Assembly: GCA_021773095.1 (NCBI GenBank) | Contig: JAJFKR010000034.1 | Location: 1 to 64,000 of the forward strand | DNA: 64,000 bases | DNA from: Woeseiaceae bacterium | GTDB lineage: Bacteria; Pseudomonadota; Gammaproteobacteria; Steroidobacterales; Woeseiaceae | Direction of reading: 5' to 3' | In this document: piece by piece, positions 25,239 through 34,684 of the stretch | Numbering within the stretch: position 1 is the stretch's first letter | Layout: each line of letters opens with the position of its first letter | The notes under the pieces: model-generated | What the model saw: the letters and a program-made list of their open reading frames with translations, nothing else | The model's database searches: none | What the model was told of the DNA's origin: nothing | Translations under genes and position numbers: made by a program

Positions 25239-26714
25239 CTAACCGGCTTTCTTTCGTGCTTTTTCGGCATAGGCAAGCACCATATTCATCAAGTACGATT
25301 CGGCACTTGTCGCAACCCGGCGAGAAAGGAACCACATCACGAACACTGCCAAAGTAAATACGACCACTCCTGATGAGACAGCAAGCGAAAGGTTTAGCAA
25401 TGTCGCTGCTTTTCCATCGAAAGCGTACGAAACGAAAAAATACATCAGGAGTGCGGCGACTACCGGACGCAGAAATACTGTCAAGATATTTGAGAAGCTC
25501 ATGCCAAGCGATCTTGCGGCTACACCATAGTAAACCGGCAGAAAACCAACATAAGTCACGAGCAAGGCGAGCGCAGTTCCCTCCAGCCCACCGCTTTTCG
25601 ACCAAATTATGATTATTGGAATCAGCAACATCGCGTGCCAGGCAGACAAAATTCCAAGTAACTTTGGTTTCCCAAGCGCCAAAAGTACTGCGCCTATAGG
25701 GGACTGGATTGCAACACCTGCACCGAAGAGAGCGAGAATCCTGATAATCGGTATCGCGTCAACCCATTTCTGCCCGAGAAAAATAGGCGTAAACAAGTCC
25801 GCGGTCGCCGCTATTCCAAACCCAATTGGCAGGGTTAACAGCGCGAGTACTGACGCAGCCTGAACAAAAGCATCCCTTGATCGCTCCATGTCGTCAGAAA
25901 TCTTGGAAAATCCTGGCAAAAGCGCGCGGTTGATTGGTGCCACCAGTTCTGTTGTGGGTAGATTTGAAATTTCGTAGGAAACAACAAAAATACCGAGATT
26001 GGATATACCAAGCATCTTGCCGATGATGAATTCCGGCCCACGAAAACGGATAAAATTCAACACATTGTTAACCAATAACCATTTTGAAAAACCAAATACC
26101 TTCTCGATGGCCGCAAGGCTCAGAGTTGGCCGGTATGGGTGCATTCGATAGCTCAGCAATAACCCCATCAGGCGAGAGGACACGGTTCCTATGACCAGGG
26201 CCCAATAGGAACGCAGGGCGAATGCCAAGCCAACCGTCACGCAGAAACTGAAGAGCTTGATTATTAACTGAAATAGAAATTCCTTTTGAAACTGGAGGTG
26301 CTTTCTGAAATCGACCAGGCCGACATTCTGCAAACCCTGAAAAATGCTGGCGAGAGCGATACATTGAAAAATGTGTACCAGCCTTGGTTCTTCGTAAAAA
26401 CTGGCTGCTGGGTAGGCCAATGCTATCAATAGAATAGCAGAAGCGCCGCCCAATGCTGCGTTCAATGTCCATGCAGTGTTGTACTCATCCGATCCGGCGT
26501 TCTGATCCTGGATGAGGGTGATATCGAATCCGAATGCTGTCAATAGTTCGATCGCTGCGACAATTGTCATCGCCATTGCGATAATTCCGAAATCGCCTGG
26601 ATCAAGGAGACGGACAAGGATTAGAGTGCTAACAAGACCAATGAATCGAACAACCAAACGCATGGAAATCATCCATGCGGCACCTAATGTCACCTTTTTC
26701 GTTAAACTAGCCAA
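25239..26714 (-). CDS. Wzx-type polysaccharide flippase (MATE/MOP superfamily)
   Basis: 491 residues with about 14 hydrophobic segments. The opening KKVTLGAAWMISMRLVVRF and the LLDPGDFGIIAMA segment are characteristic of lipopolysaccharide O-unit flippases. It would translocate lipid-linked oligosaccharide across the inner membrane. The start is a TTG at 26714; no ATG lies near. First gene of the nine-gene operon running to 16039, and divergent from the pyruvyltransferase operon. Probably handles the repeat unit built by the surrounding glycosyltransferases. Confidence 0.88.
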   Translation of the reverse strand: MASLTKKVTLGAAWMISMRLVVRFIGLVSTLILVRLLDPGDFGIIAMAMTIVAAIELLTAFGFDITLIQDQNAGSDEYNTAWTLNAALGGASAILLIALAYPAASFYEEPRLVHIFQCIALASIFQGLQNVGLVDFRKHLQFQKEFLFQLIIKLFSFCVTVGLAFALRSYWALVIGTVSSRLMGLLLSYRMHPYRPTLSLAAIEKVFGFSKWLLVNNVLNFIRFRGPEFIIGKMLGISNLGIFVVSYEISNLPTTELVAPINRALLPGFSKISDDMERSRDAFVQAASVLALLTLPIGFGIAATADLFTPIFLGQKWVDAIPIIRILALFGAGVAIQSPIGAVLLALGKPKLLGILSAWHAMLLIPIIIIWSKSGGLEGTALALLVTYVGFLPVYYGVAARSLGMSFSNILTVFLRPVVAALLMYFFVSYAFDGKAATLLNLSLAVSSGVVVFTLAVFVMWFLSRRVATSAESYLMNMVLAYAEKARKKAG

Positions 26715-27160
26715 AGTGCACCATTTTGTTATTAACCCGGTGAATAAGACAACTAACTACACGATCTCCGGTATTCTAGATGCCCGCATGCAGAATAATG
26801 AGCAGTAAATCACGCATTTGATATACCAATGACTGCAAAGTTACGGCTAATGTGGCCAAGAGGATTCGATCATTTAGCAGGTGATGGGGCCGGCCTGAGA
26901 AAACCGATACCAAGGTCAGGATTTGATAAAGACCAAGCAATTGTGAGACGGAGAATGCGCTGCTTAAAATACACCGCGGCGAGCATTAGAAACGATCGGT
27001 CGTTTAAAATGAATGGATCAATTCAGAATTCAGAGGCCAGTGCTTTGACGGAAACTTATCAGGTCGAACGTGCCAATCAACACTATACTTGTCTCAGTGC
27101 GCAGTTTCATGCGCTTCAAGGCAAGTTCAATGTGAATAACACGACCACGGGCGGTATCGA
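26715..27160. other. Divergent intergenic region, no clear gene
   Basis: 446 bases between the divergent flippase and pyruvyltransferase operons. An open frame at 26829-27164 (111 residues, Arg/Lys-rich) overlaps the next ATG by ATGA, but its composition is not protein-like and it has no recognisable motif, so I do not call it. AT-rich stretches near 26740-26770 may hold promoters for both directions. No riboswitch or sigma-54 motif seen. Confidence 0.5.
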
Positions 27161-28534
27161 ATGAAAAAGGCGAGTCTGAGAATAGGCATCCTTGGCCATT
27201 ACGGAGATCTGAATCTTGGAGATGAAGCCACTATTCAGGCGGTGATTCAGAACATTCGAGAAGCCTCCAATGATTGGACACCGTGTTGTTTTTCAGTTTA
27301 TCCTGATGATAGCCGCGACCGTCACGGTGTGGAATCTTTTCCGATTCAGCCTGTATCAGACTACCGGCGGGAACAACAGGCGCTACGCACGAAAAATCTC
27401 GATGTCCAGACAAAAGAAGTGGATGAAACCGCTGAGCTTTCACGTGTCGACAAACTACGCGACAACCTGAAGCGTTTCGCACCTCTCGTTTTCCTGGTGA
27501 AATCGCTTCGGCGAGTAAGAGAGGGACTAAGCTCAAGCGCAAGGGAAATCAGCTTTCTCATTTCATCATTCAGGACGTTGAAGGATTTCGACATATTGCT
27601 TGTTGCCGGGTCCAATCAGTGTTTTGATTATGTCGACGGGCCGTGGTACTTCCCATTCAACCTGTTGAAATGGTCTGTCATGGCACGACTTAGGGGCAAA
27701 ACGCTCGCATTCGTTTCTGTCGGTGCAGGTCCAATCAAGGCAGAACTGAGCAGAAAAATGATGCGCAAATCACTATCTTTGTCGCACTATCGCTCGTTTC
27801 GGGACAGCAGTTCAAGAGAAGTGATCTCCATGATTGGCGCGGGTCAAGCCGACGATCACATCATGCCGGACCTTGCTTTCAGTCTGCATATCGCACCCGG
27901 AACACGCAATGCTGCTGTCGAGGAAAAGCGTGCAATACCGGTGATCGGAATCAATCCGATGCCGTTGTTCGACCCCAGATTCCGAGAGGACGGAGATCCG
28001 CGGATGTATAACGCGCTGGTGAGCAAATATGTTGACTTCGTAACCTGGCTCCTCGATCGTGACTACCCCATTTTTTTTTATGCGACTCACCCAAAAGATG
28101 TCTTGGTCGTCGACGACATAGTTGAGATTGTCGGCCCATCTCGATTTGACAGTTTGGAATATTGCTTTCCAGGAACCGTCGACAAACTCATGTCCAAAAT
28201 CGCTAAGGCAGATATTGTTGTCGCAACCCGATTTCATGGGATACTGCTGCCCTATATCCTCGGCATACCGGTGTTGGGAATCGAGTATTGGACGAAAACA
28301 AGAGATCTGATGGAATACATGAGGCAATCCGACTATCTCTTGCCACAGTCCCGATTCGTAGATGATCATAATGACTTCGATTTGATATATATGACGAAGC
28401 GCTTTGACTCGTTAGTGACCAACATTCGTTCAGAGCGACTCGTCATTGAGACCAGGCTTGCCGAACTTCAAGCTGACCTCGCAGCTCAATATGATCAACT
28501 TTGGGCGATAGCCGGGGAAACCAACCAGGGATAG
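27161..28534 (+). CDS. Polysaccharide pyruvyl transferase family protein
   Basis: 457 residues of the CsaB/PssM-type family (PF04230). It opens GILGHYGDLNLGDEATIQ, the nucleotide-type motif of the family, and has SVGAGPIKAELSRKMM near 190, SFRDSSSREVI near 217, ADIVVATRFHGILLPYILG near 345, and VLGIEYWTKTRDLMEYM near 368. These enzymes place ketal pyruvate on polysaccharide sugars. Between residues 75 and 120 lies a charged linker that looks coiled. Followed eight bases later by a GT2 gene, so the two form an operon. Confidence 0.88.
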   Translation: MKKASLRIGILGHYGDLNLGDEATIQAVIQNIREASNDWTPCCFSVYPDDSRDRHGVESFPIQPVSDYRREQQALRTKNLDVQTKEVDETAELSRVDKLRDNLKRFAPLVFLVKSLRRVREGLSSSAREISFLISSFRTLKDFDILLVAGSNQCFDYVDGPWYFPFNLLKWSVMARLRGKTLAFVSVGAGPIKAELSRKMMRKSLSLSHYRSFRDSSSREVISMIGAGQADDHIMPDLAFSLHIAPGTRNAAVEEKRAIPVIGINPMPLFDPRFREDGDPRMYNALVSKYVDFVTWLLDRDYPIFFYATHPKDVLVVDDIVEIVGPSRFDSLEYCFPGTVDKLMSKIAKADIVVATRFHGILLPYILGIPVLGIEYWTKTRDLMEYMRQSDYLLPQSRFVDDHNDFDLIYMTKRFDSLVTNIRSERLVIETRLAELQADLAAQYDQLWAIAGETNQG

Positions 28535-28542
28535 CTGCATCA

Positions 28543-29415
28543 ATGACTGCAATAAGCGTAGGGTTACCAGTTTACAATGGCCAAGACTTGATCCGGCATG
28601 CAATTGATTCAATACTCGATCAGACGTTTAGTAACTTCGAACTCATAATATCAGACAACGCATCAACCGATGATACCGAGTCAATTTGTCGCCAATATGC
28701 CGAGCAGGATGGCCGGGTAAAGTATTTTCGAAACAAAACAAACATTGGGGCCGCCGCCAACTTTCGACAGGTCCTTCATTTCTCGTCATCAAATTATTTC
28801 AAGTGGATTGGCGTAGATGATCATTTCGCTCCTACCTATTTGGAAGAGACCAAGGAAATCCTGGATAAGCACAATGACGTTATTTTGTGTTGTAGTAAGG
28901 TCAACATAATCGATGCTGATGGCGAGATACTGCGAAAATATGAAGATCGTCAACAATTACCGCAAGACTCTCCGAGTGAACGATTCATTCAGTTCTTGGG
29001 ACAAGATAGCTGGGTAAATTCAGTGTATGGATTGATGCATGCGGACACGTTGAAGAAAACCTCAATCATGGGAACGTTCACAGGGTCCGACGTCGTAGTG
29101 ATGGCTGAAATGTCGCTGTACGGCAAGTTTTTCGAATTGCCCGACCGCCTTTTCTTCAGGCGTATTCATCCAGGCGCCTACTCATACGACTGCTCCAGTG
29201 CGAAACAGCAGGAATTCTATAGCCCTGGCAAGATGCAGCGATCGCTTCTTTTCTACCGGTGGCGCCACCTGCTGGAACATTATCGGTCGATTCGACGAGC
29301 GCCAATCGAGTCCGCAGAAAAGCGTTCGCTGCTCAGATTTCTGTTAAAAACCGCACGATGGCAAAGACGCGAGCTGATTGAGGAACTTTGGCTTTTCATA
29401 AGCCGCCGCAATTGA
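28543..29415 (+). CDS. Family 2 glycosyltransferase
   Basis: 290 residues from ATG 28543. The GT-A signature is clear: SVGLPVYNGQDLIRHAIDSI, then ISDNASTDDT and NIGAAANFRQVL, with the metal-binding region WIGVDDHFAP near residue 92. The frame opens 14 codons earlier, but only the later ATG gives the family start. It transfers one sugar of the repeat unit from a nucleotide donor at the inner membrane; donor and acceptor unknown. Converges on the small unknown gene at 29443. Confidence 0.88.
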   Translation: MTAISVGLPVYNGQDLIRHAIDSILDQTFSNFELIISDNASTDDTESICRQYAEQDGRVKYFRNKTNIGAAANFRQVLHFSSSNYFKWIGVDDHFAPTYLEETKEILDKHNDVILCCSKVNIIDADGEILRKYEDRQQLPQDSPSERFIQFLGQDSWVNSVYGLMHADTLKKTSIMGTFTGSDVVVMAEMSLYGKFFELPDRLFFRRIHPGAYSYDCSSAKQQEFYSPGKMQRSLLFYRWRHLLEHYRSIRRAPIESAEKRSLLRFLLKTARWQRRELIEELWLFISRRN

Positions 29416-29442
29416 TCAGAACTCTTCGCGGAACAGCAACCA

Positions 29443-29937
29443 TTATTCTTTCCAGCCATAATAAATGTGCCACGGCTCTTGGAGCAAGATATGCGCATGC
29501 TTCTCAGGCGGCAGTGGATATAACTCAAGACTAGATACAAGAACACGATGTGCGGGACAATAGACGATGCCCTTCGACGAGCTTCCGCAATTTGATATTC
29601 TCATCGTTAATGTTTCACCGACGTGGGACACTGCAATTACGCCAAGCTGGCTCAATAAATCGCGATATTCTGCCCAGCGATAAATTGTTATGCCTGGGTT
29701 GTCCGCAACCCGCCAATTATCTTCGCCGATTATTCGTGTTTTATTGTGGTCAATATATCCTATGCGGGAGTCCTCAAAGAGCATGGCTTTTATTCTTTCG
29801 AAATTCTCTCTCCTGCGATGGAATCGATCCGCGATCTCCTGGTCTCTGGTGTGCAGATGCACGCCAATTCGAGCAAGGAACCGGTAAAGAAAAATCTGGA
29901 TCCCGATAGAAAAATTCAAGCGACTACTTGATGTCAT
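29443..29937 (-). CDS. Uncharacterised protein downstream of asparagine synthase
   Basis: 164 residues, no family recognised. It is arginine- and histidine-rich near the N-terminus (ARIGVHLHTRDQEIADRFHRR) and carries FERIKAMLFEDSRIGYIDHN and a C-terminal LLQEPWHIYYGWKE. No signal peptide or clear membrane helix. It begins 29 bases after the asparagine synthase stop, on the same strand, so it probably belongs to that transcript. The ATG at 29937 is the first in frame. Codon-level plausibility is moderate; it could be a specialised partner of the amidotransferase. Confidence 0.55.
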   Translation of the reverse strand: MTSSSRLNFSIGIQIFLYRFLARIGVHLHTRDQEIADRFHRRRENFERIKAMLFEDSRIGYIDHNKTRIIGEDNWRVADNPGITIYRWAEYRDLLSQLGVIAVSHVGETLTMRISNCGSSSKGIVYCPAHRVLVSSLELYPLPPEKHAHILLQEPWHIYYGWKE

Positions 29938-29966
29938 CAGACTGATCTCGTCTTTTTTGTTTTCAT

Positions 29967-31871
29967 TTACGCTATGCGGGCGTTTTGTAATAGATTGCAG
30001 AACATTTCGAACTGTACAATACGGAATACCTTGTGCGACAAACCCGAATCCTTGCCACGCATTGCTGCGACATCACGGAGAATCTGGGCAGATTGGTAGA
30101 TTCCGCGCTCTCTCACGGCCTGACTGGATACTAAGTCCTGCAAGTTATCGTGCAGCGGCCCAGCAAACCACTTGGCCTGCGGAACAGGAAATCCAAGTTT
30201 ATCGACGCGATTTCGAACGACTTCCGGGATCCGCTCCTTCATTGACTCCCGTAGTATGTATTTATTCAACGGCCCTCTGAGTTTCATATCATTTGCAAGG
30301 CTAAACGCGTAATTGACTAACCGATAGTCCAGAAACGGCAATCGAGTCTCGACCGAATGAGCCATAGAGTTTCTGTCCTCAACTCTTAGGTAGAGTGGAA
30401 GCGGCTCTTTTCGCATTGAGTTGCGAAGACTTGTATCCAGATCCTGATCCACGAATACCGGAACTTCCGCATCAGACTGTCCGACCAAATCACTATCAAA
30501 CCAACTATCGCTATTCACTCGCTTTTTTCGTTTCCAGTACGCTAATCGGCGATACAATTGCAGATGTGCGAATTGTGTTTGAATTACGTAGCGCAATGCA
30601 TCAGCGAATAGCTTTTTCGCATTAGTTTCGTGGGACTTGGAATATTCGGATATTTCATTCCAACAATTTCGAAACTTGCCGGAGCCCAGTAGCGAATACC
30701 AATATTGTTTGAAGTACGAAGGGTAGCCCGCCAGACATTCGTCAGCACCCTGCCCGTTTAGAATTACCTTGACGCCATTTTTTGCACTCATCCGATAGAG
30801 TTCATAACTGACTACTACATTCATCGAGTGAACCGGCTCATCCTGGAACTTCATGACATCGACAAGCCGATCCCAGAAGTCATTCGAATTCAAGGTCAAT
30901 CGATTAAGCATTGCTCCTGTCTGATTGACGGTCGCCATTATCTGGCTACTCTCGTCAAACTCCGGTGCCATATAACTAAATGCTTGCAGTTCTGAGTCTG
31001 CTCCACCGCTCGCCTTACCGGATTTCAGCAACCGCTCCATATGACAAATAATTGACGTTGAATCCAGCCCGCCGGAAAGACACACACCGACAGGAACATC
31101 ACTTCGCATGCGCAACCGGACTGAATCCTCGAAAAGGGCAGCAAACTGTTCAAACGGATCGCCTGAGATCGTACCTGCACCGATACCGATTTCCCAGTAT
31201 TTCCATTTCTTGATATTGCCATTCAGATCCATCCTGAACGCAGATCCCGCTGCTACCTCGAATACATCTGAGTACAATGTTGCATTATTTTCATCCGGTT
31301 CGGACAGTCTTCCCTCAATCAGGTACTGAGCGGCAAGATTCCAGTTTGGCGACGGCTTATATTCTCCAGATGCGGAAAATGCCTTTATCTCAGATGCGAA
31401 CATCACCCAGTCCTGTGTCCGCAGCAAATATAGGGGCTTCACTCCGAAACGGTCTCTTGATCCGAATATCTTTCCTTCAATACGGTCGTAGATCAGAAAA
31501 GCCCACATCCCGTTCAGCCGTCTCAGGCAGTCTTCTCCCCATTGCCGGTAAGCATTAAGCAACACCTCAGTGTCACCTGTTGAGCGAAATCCGTGGCCCA
31601 ACGATACAAGTTCTTTTCGAATTTCGATGTAGTTGTAAATCTCGCCATTAAATACAATGATTGTATTGCCGTCTTCACTGATCATCGGTTGATGCCCATG
31701 CAAAGAAAGATCAAGGATGGACAATCGACGAAACCCGAACCCTACGACACCATCTAAAAAGCTTCCGCCCTCATCTGGACCACGATGACTGATGGAATTC
31801 GCCATACTGCCGATTGCTTGGGCATCCGGCTGCCGCCCTGATACGCCAATCATCGCCACTAATCCGCACAT
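29967..31871 (-). CDS. Asparagine synthase (glutamine-hydrolysing) family amidotransferase
   Basis: 634 residues. MCGLVAMIG gives the catalytic Cys2 of a class II glutamine amidotransferase; SHRGPDEGG and FNGEIYNY complete the glutaminase domain (residues 1-190). The synthetase domain has the PP-loop CLSGGLDSTSI near residue 260 and LRVEDRNSMAHSVETRLPFLD near 500. Such paralogues in EPS loci amidate carboxylated sugars or aminoacyl groups rather than making free asparagine. The relation to mannuronate amidation is inference. It is one of three intact members in this window. Confidence 0.9.
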   Translation of the reverse strand: MCGLVAMIGVSGRQPDAQAIGSMANSISHRGPDEGGSFLDGVVGFGFRRLSILDLSLHGHQPMISEDGNTIIVFNGEIYNYIEIRKELVSLGHGFRSTGDTEVLLNAYRQWGEDCLRRLNGMWAFLIYDRIEGKIFGSRDRFGVKPLYLLRTQDWVMFASEIKAFSASGEYKPSPNWNLAAQYLIEGRLSEPDENNATLYSDVFEVAAGSAFRMDLNGNIKKWKYWEIGIGAGTISGDPFEQFAALFEDSVRLRMRSDVPVGVCLSGGLDSTSIICHMERLLKSGKASGGADSELQAFSYMAPEFDESSQIMATVNQTGAMLNRLTLNSNDFWDRLVDVMKFQDEPVHSMNVVVSYELYRMSAKNGVKVILNGQGADECLAGYPSYFKQYWYSLLGSGKFRNCWNEISEYSKSHETNAKKLFADALRYVIQTQFAHLQLYRRLAYWKRKKRVNSDSWFDSDLVGQSDAEVPVFVDQDLDTSLRNSMRKEPLPLYLRVEDRNSMAHSVETRLPFLDYRLVNYAFSLANDMKLRGPLNKYILRESMKERIPEVVRNRVDKLGFPVPQAKWFAGPLHDNLQDLVSSQAVRERGIYQSAQILRDVAAMRGKDSGLSHKVFRIVQFEMFCNLLQNARIA

Positions 31872-31994
31872 TTTCTTGCTCTCCTTGGATGTGTCGACCG
31901 TTCCTGTGTAACCGGCGTTGACGTTGACGAAAAATACCGCGTTGCGTTATTGTTCAATGGTGTCCCGCCATGCCGTAATTTTTCGAAACTGATC

Positions 31995-32693
31995 TTCCCC
32001 CACAATTCTGGACACGGGGTTAAGCTGCTTGCTCAAACTGCATCGATATTCTGCGCCCGATAGCAGAATGTTTTCTTTGTCTATTGTAATACGTTTACCG
32101 TTTTGAACGATACTGGCTGCCACTATCCGAATGATGGATCAGGCTTGGTGGCGGTTTTCGCAGGTTCATTCCCATCATCAAAGCCCAGATCACCAGCGCT
32201 TTTTTCATGCGCCGATCAATGCACCAGCCCACCACCCGCCGTTAATTCAGATCGATGGCCACCGCCAGGTAGATCCAACCCTCTTGGGTCCAGAGATACG
32301 AGATATCGGTTCCCCAATCCCGGTTTGGTGCCGATGGCGAGAACTCCCGAATCAACACATTCTTCGCCACCGGAAGATTGTGCTTGCTGTCCGTCGTCAC
32401 TTTGTACTTGCGCTTCTGTCTGACCTTAACCTGCGGTTGCTTCATCAAGCGGCGCGTCTTGTTGCGGCCGATCTCAAAGCCCTCGTCACGCAGGTTCTTC
32501 ATCATCATTGCTGCCCAAGCCGCCTTGAGAGGCCGCAAACAGCTCTTTCATGCGGCGTCTCAGTGCCACCTGTGGAGGCCACGACCGTGCCTAACTGAGC
32601 TCGCCAGTCATTGTAGGCGCTGCGCTGAACGCCCATCTGCAGACACAAATCGACCACCGGCCAACGTCCTGCGCTGGTTTCCCCTATTGGCCC
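31995..32693 (-). pseudogene. IS3-family transposase remnant (orfB)
   Basis: Broken transposase. Piece one (about 32690-32520) reads SAGRWPVVDLCLQMGVQRSAY, the orfB N-terminus. After a frameshift near 32530, piece two (32242-32538) gives DEGFEIGRNKTRRLM and DWGTDISYLW with the first catalytic Asp. A stop at 32239 interrupts an otherwise continuous frame that resumes [17 protein letters not shown] and [11 protein letters not shown] with the second Asp. The final Glu region is missing. TTCCCCCACAATTCTGGACAC at the low end resembles an IS3 terminal repeat. No orfA remains. Confidence 0.85.
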
Positions 32694-32695
32694 CT

Positions 32696-33886
32696 TCAGT
32701 TTCCGTGACTCTCTTCGATTAAAGGCGATAGCGCTTCGGCAACGCACATAGCCGCGAACCGATGGCCGGCTTCGTTCCAATGATTATCATTGAAAAAATA
32801 GAGCAACGAGCGAGCGTTTCTAGCTTCGCTCCGCATCAATGGAAGCAAATCAAGATTAGGAATTTGCTCTTCGTTACAAACTTCAGAAAGATACTCGTTC
32901 GGATTGTCAAGCGACCAATCGATGCGTCGCAATGAGTCGTTCGCACTAAGCCTCTCATCCCATATTTCCGGATGTATCTGAAAGGCCGTGGGTACCGTCA
33001 CAACGAATAATTGCGCGCCGTGCCTCTTAACTTCAGACCTCAGCTCGCGCAAAATGGCGCGCGTAACCTGCCAAGCATCGTCCCAGTCCTTGGGAGGCTC
33101 TCTTTGAAACAACGGTAGATCCAGCGGTATTTCAACATCATTTTCGTTCGTGTCGTCATTTCCGGCCGCTTGAAACAACCGCGGATCAAAGCGATTCCAT
33201 ATATCTCGCGAAAATGCGTAAAGCCTCAAATGACGGCCGAGAAAAGCCTTTACAGACGCAGTCCACGCTGTATCGCGAACAAAAGGATATCTATGCAGCG
33301 TTAGGCCTTCAGGGCCGATAGCGTAAAAGGGTTTTCTCGGCCCACCCGAATCCAGCTCGTCAAGCGGATACCAGTTATTCCGCACATCATTGCCGACATA
33401 AAAAGTGAGCAGCACAATATCGGGGCTGTATTTGAACCCCTCATGAGTGAAAAAGAGCAAGGCGTTGTCCGTGCCAAATCCACTCACGCCTGCGTTTATT
33501 ACTTCTATTTGCTTCGGGGCTCCAACATTGAGCGCTTTCTCGAGAACCTTGCTGAACCCATCCTCAAGACGAACCTGAAGAGCTTCAGGAAAAGAATCAC
33601 CCAATACCAAGATGCGCGATGTGCCCTCCGGCTTCTCGTACGAATGATCGCTATCCCGTAGCCCCAACGCGTTTATCTGGATCTCAAGTTCCCGCGACTC
33701 GGTCGTCCAGAAAAACTTGTCTCCAGCAGTGTGCCCCCACCCGTAATACGGATTAGGACTATAGACCAGTTTTGAAGTCACTCCCAGTAGGCGCAACGAT
33801 GTTTCCGCAAGAAAAAGAGCGGCCAAACAGCCAAGTAGCGAACTGACTGCGATGAGGACAAGTTGTTTAGGCCGCGATTTGAACAC
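32696..33886 (-). CDS. SGNH/GDSL-family hydrolase with N-terminal membrane anchor
   Basis: 396 residues. An N-terminal hydrophobic helix (LVLIAVSSLLGCLAALFLA) anchors or exports the protein. The catalytic Ser is in VLGDSFPEALQV near residue 96, the block III Asn in TFYVGNDVRNN near 165, and the Asp/His pair in FNDNHWNEAGHRF near 372. Homologues remove or add acyl groups on extracytoplasmic glycans. It ends directly against the IS3 remnant, but the catalytic DxxH is intact, so it is probably functional. The start is a GTG at 33886. Its place after the carbamoyltransferase cassette suggests it works on the same decoration. Confidence 0.82.
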   Translation of the reverse strand: MFKSRPKQLVLIAVSSLLGCLAALFLAETSLRLLGVTSKLVYSPNPYYGWGHTAGDKFFWTTESRELEIQINALGLRDSDHSYEKPEGTSRILVLGDSFPEALQVRLEDGFSKVLEKALNVGAPKQIEVINAGVSGFGTDNALLFFTHEGFKYSPDIVLLTFYVGNDVRNNWYPLDELDSGGPRKPFYAIGPEGLTLHRYPFVRDTAWTASVKAFLGRHLRLYAFSRDIWNRFDPRLFQAAGNDDTNENDVEIPLDLPLFQREPPKDWDDAWQVTRAILRELRSEVKRHGAQLFVVTVPTAFQIHPEIWDERLSANDSLRRIDWSLDNPNEYLSEVCNEEQIPNLDLLPLMRSEARNARSLLYFFNDNHWNEAGHRFAAMCVAEALSPLIEESHGN

Positions 33887-34081
33887 CGTTTCTTTTCAAC
33901 CTACATACAAGACAAATCATCTCAATGGATTTCGAACACCAACGACTGACCTTGTCGGGCACTCAGTCCTGCTTGCAACCATCGGCGAAACGAGACCGAG
34001 CGCATGTGGCGACAGTCCATCCAGGGAAGCAGTTGGTGTAATTTCGATCAGCTAGCGTAGTCAGCCTGTTCAGATAATACG

Positions 34082-34234
34082 TCAGAAAAGGGTATAAATG
34101 AACGGCGCCAGGGCCGACCCCTCCGCCAATACAATCAGCGCACCTAGCAAAACCATAACAAGCATGATCGGAGCGAGCCAATACTTCTTCCGCTCACGCA
34201 TGAACAACCATAGATCCTTAAAGAATTCCAACAT
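34082..34234 (-). CDS. SxtK/DUF5989-like 50-residue membrane protein
   Basis: 50 residues, below the usual annotation cutoff. From ATG 34234 it starts MLEFFKDLWLFMRERKKYW, then a hydrophobic helix IMLVMVLLGALIVLA and the end SALAPFIYTLF. This matches the tiny DUF5989/SxtK family that accompanies carbamoyltransferases. Its ATG overlaps the SxtJ-like stop by one base (TGATG), strong evidence that it is translated. Function unknown; probably a membrane partner of the carbamoyl-transfer complex. Confidence 0.85.
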   Translation of the reverse strand: MLEFFKDLWLFMRERKKYWLAPIMLVMVLLGALIVLAEGSALAPFIYTLF

Positions 34235-34644
34235 CAGAATGGCCTCTCAAGGCTTCCGGGCTCGCTTCTACTCTGAATTCTGTAGCTCGCAACGCCCTCG
34301 TCAAACGGACGGCGCATGTCGTTAAATCCAAGCGCACGCCTAAACAACGCTATCGGTGAGATTAGCAGAAAGAAGATGATACCTAGTATCAAAGGTGTCG
34401 TAATGCGGCTTGCCAGCAGCCCGAATCTCATCCAACCTCGGTACACTGGCTCCAGCGCCAAGGGGGCCACTACAGCCAGCCCGCCAAGCACTGCTAGAAT
34501 AATCCAGGGCCAGAGTGGCCAGGCGCGGTCCAACAACCAGGGAAAGAAAAGCCCGAACAACACGACGACGATAGCACCTGTCGCGAGCCCGAACCTGCGC
34601 AGGCCTTGGTGGTCGAGCTCAGGAATTAATTGCTCAGTTACCAT
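34234..34644 (-). CDS. SxtJ-like membrane protein
   Basis: 136 residues. Three to four hydrophobic helices: IVVVLFGLFFPWLLD, LWPWIILAVLGGLAVVAPLAL and TTPLILGIIFFLLISPIALF. The closing GFNDMRRPFDEGVASYR is conserved in SxtJ, named from saxitoxin clusters but widespread next to NodU-type carbamoyltransferases. It follows the carbamoyltransferase by 40 bases and overlaps the SxtK-like gene. Likely holds the carbamoyltransferase at the inner membrane; that is inference. Confidence 0.82.
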   Translation of the reverse strand: MVTEQLIPELDHQGLRRFGLATGAIVVVLFGLFFPWLLDRAWPLWPWIILAVLGGLAVVAPLALEPVYRGWMRFGLLASRITTPLILGIIFFLLISPIALFRRALGFNDMRRPFDEGVASYRIQSRSEPGSLERPF

Positions 34645-34684
34645 AACTGAATCACCTAGCTTGCTTCGTTCTATTCATGTGTCG

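Noticed and set aside
26829..27164. 111-codon forward frame ending in an ATGA overlap with the pyruvyltransferase start
   Set aside because: Composition is not protein-like and no motif or good ribosome-binding site is visible; the overlap may be chance.
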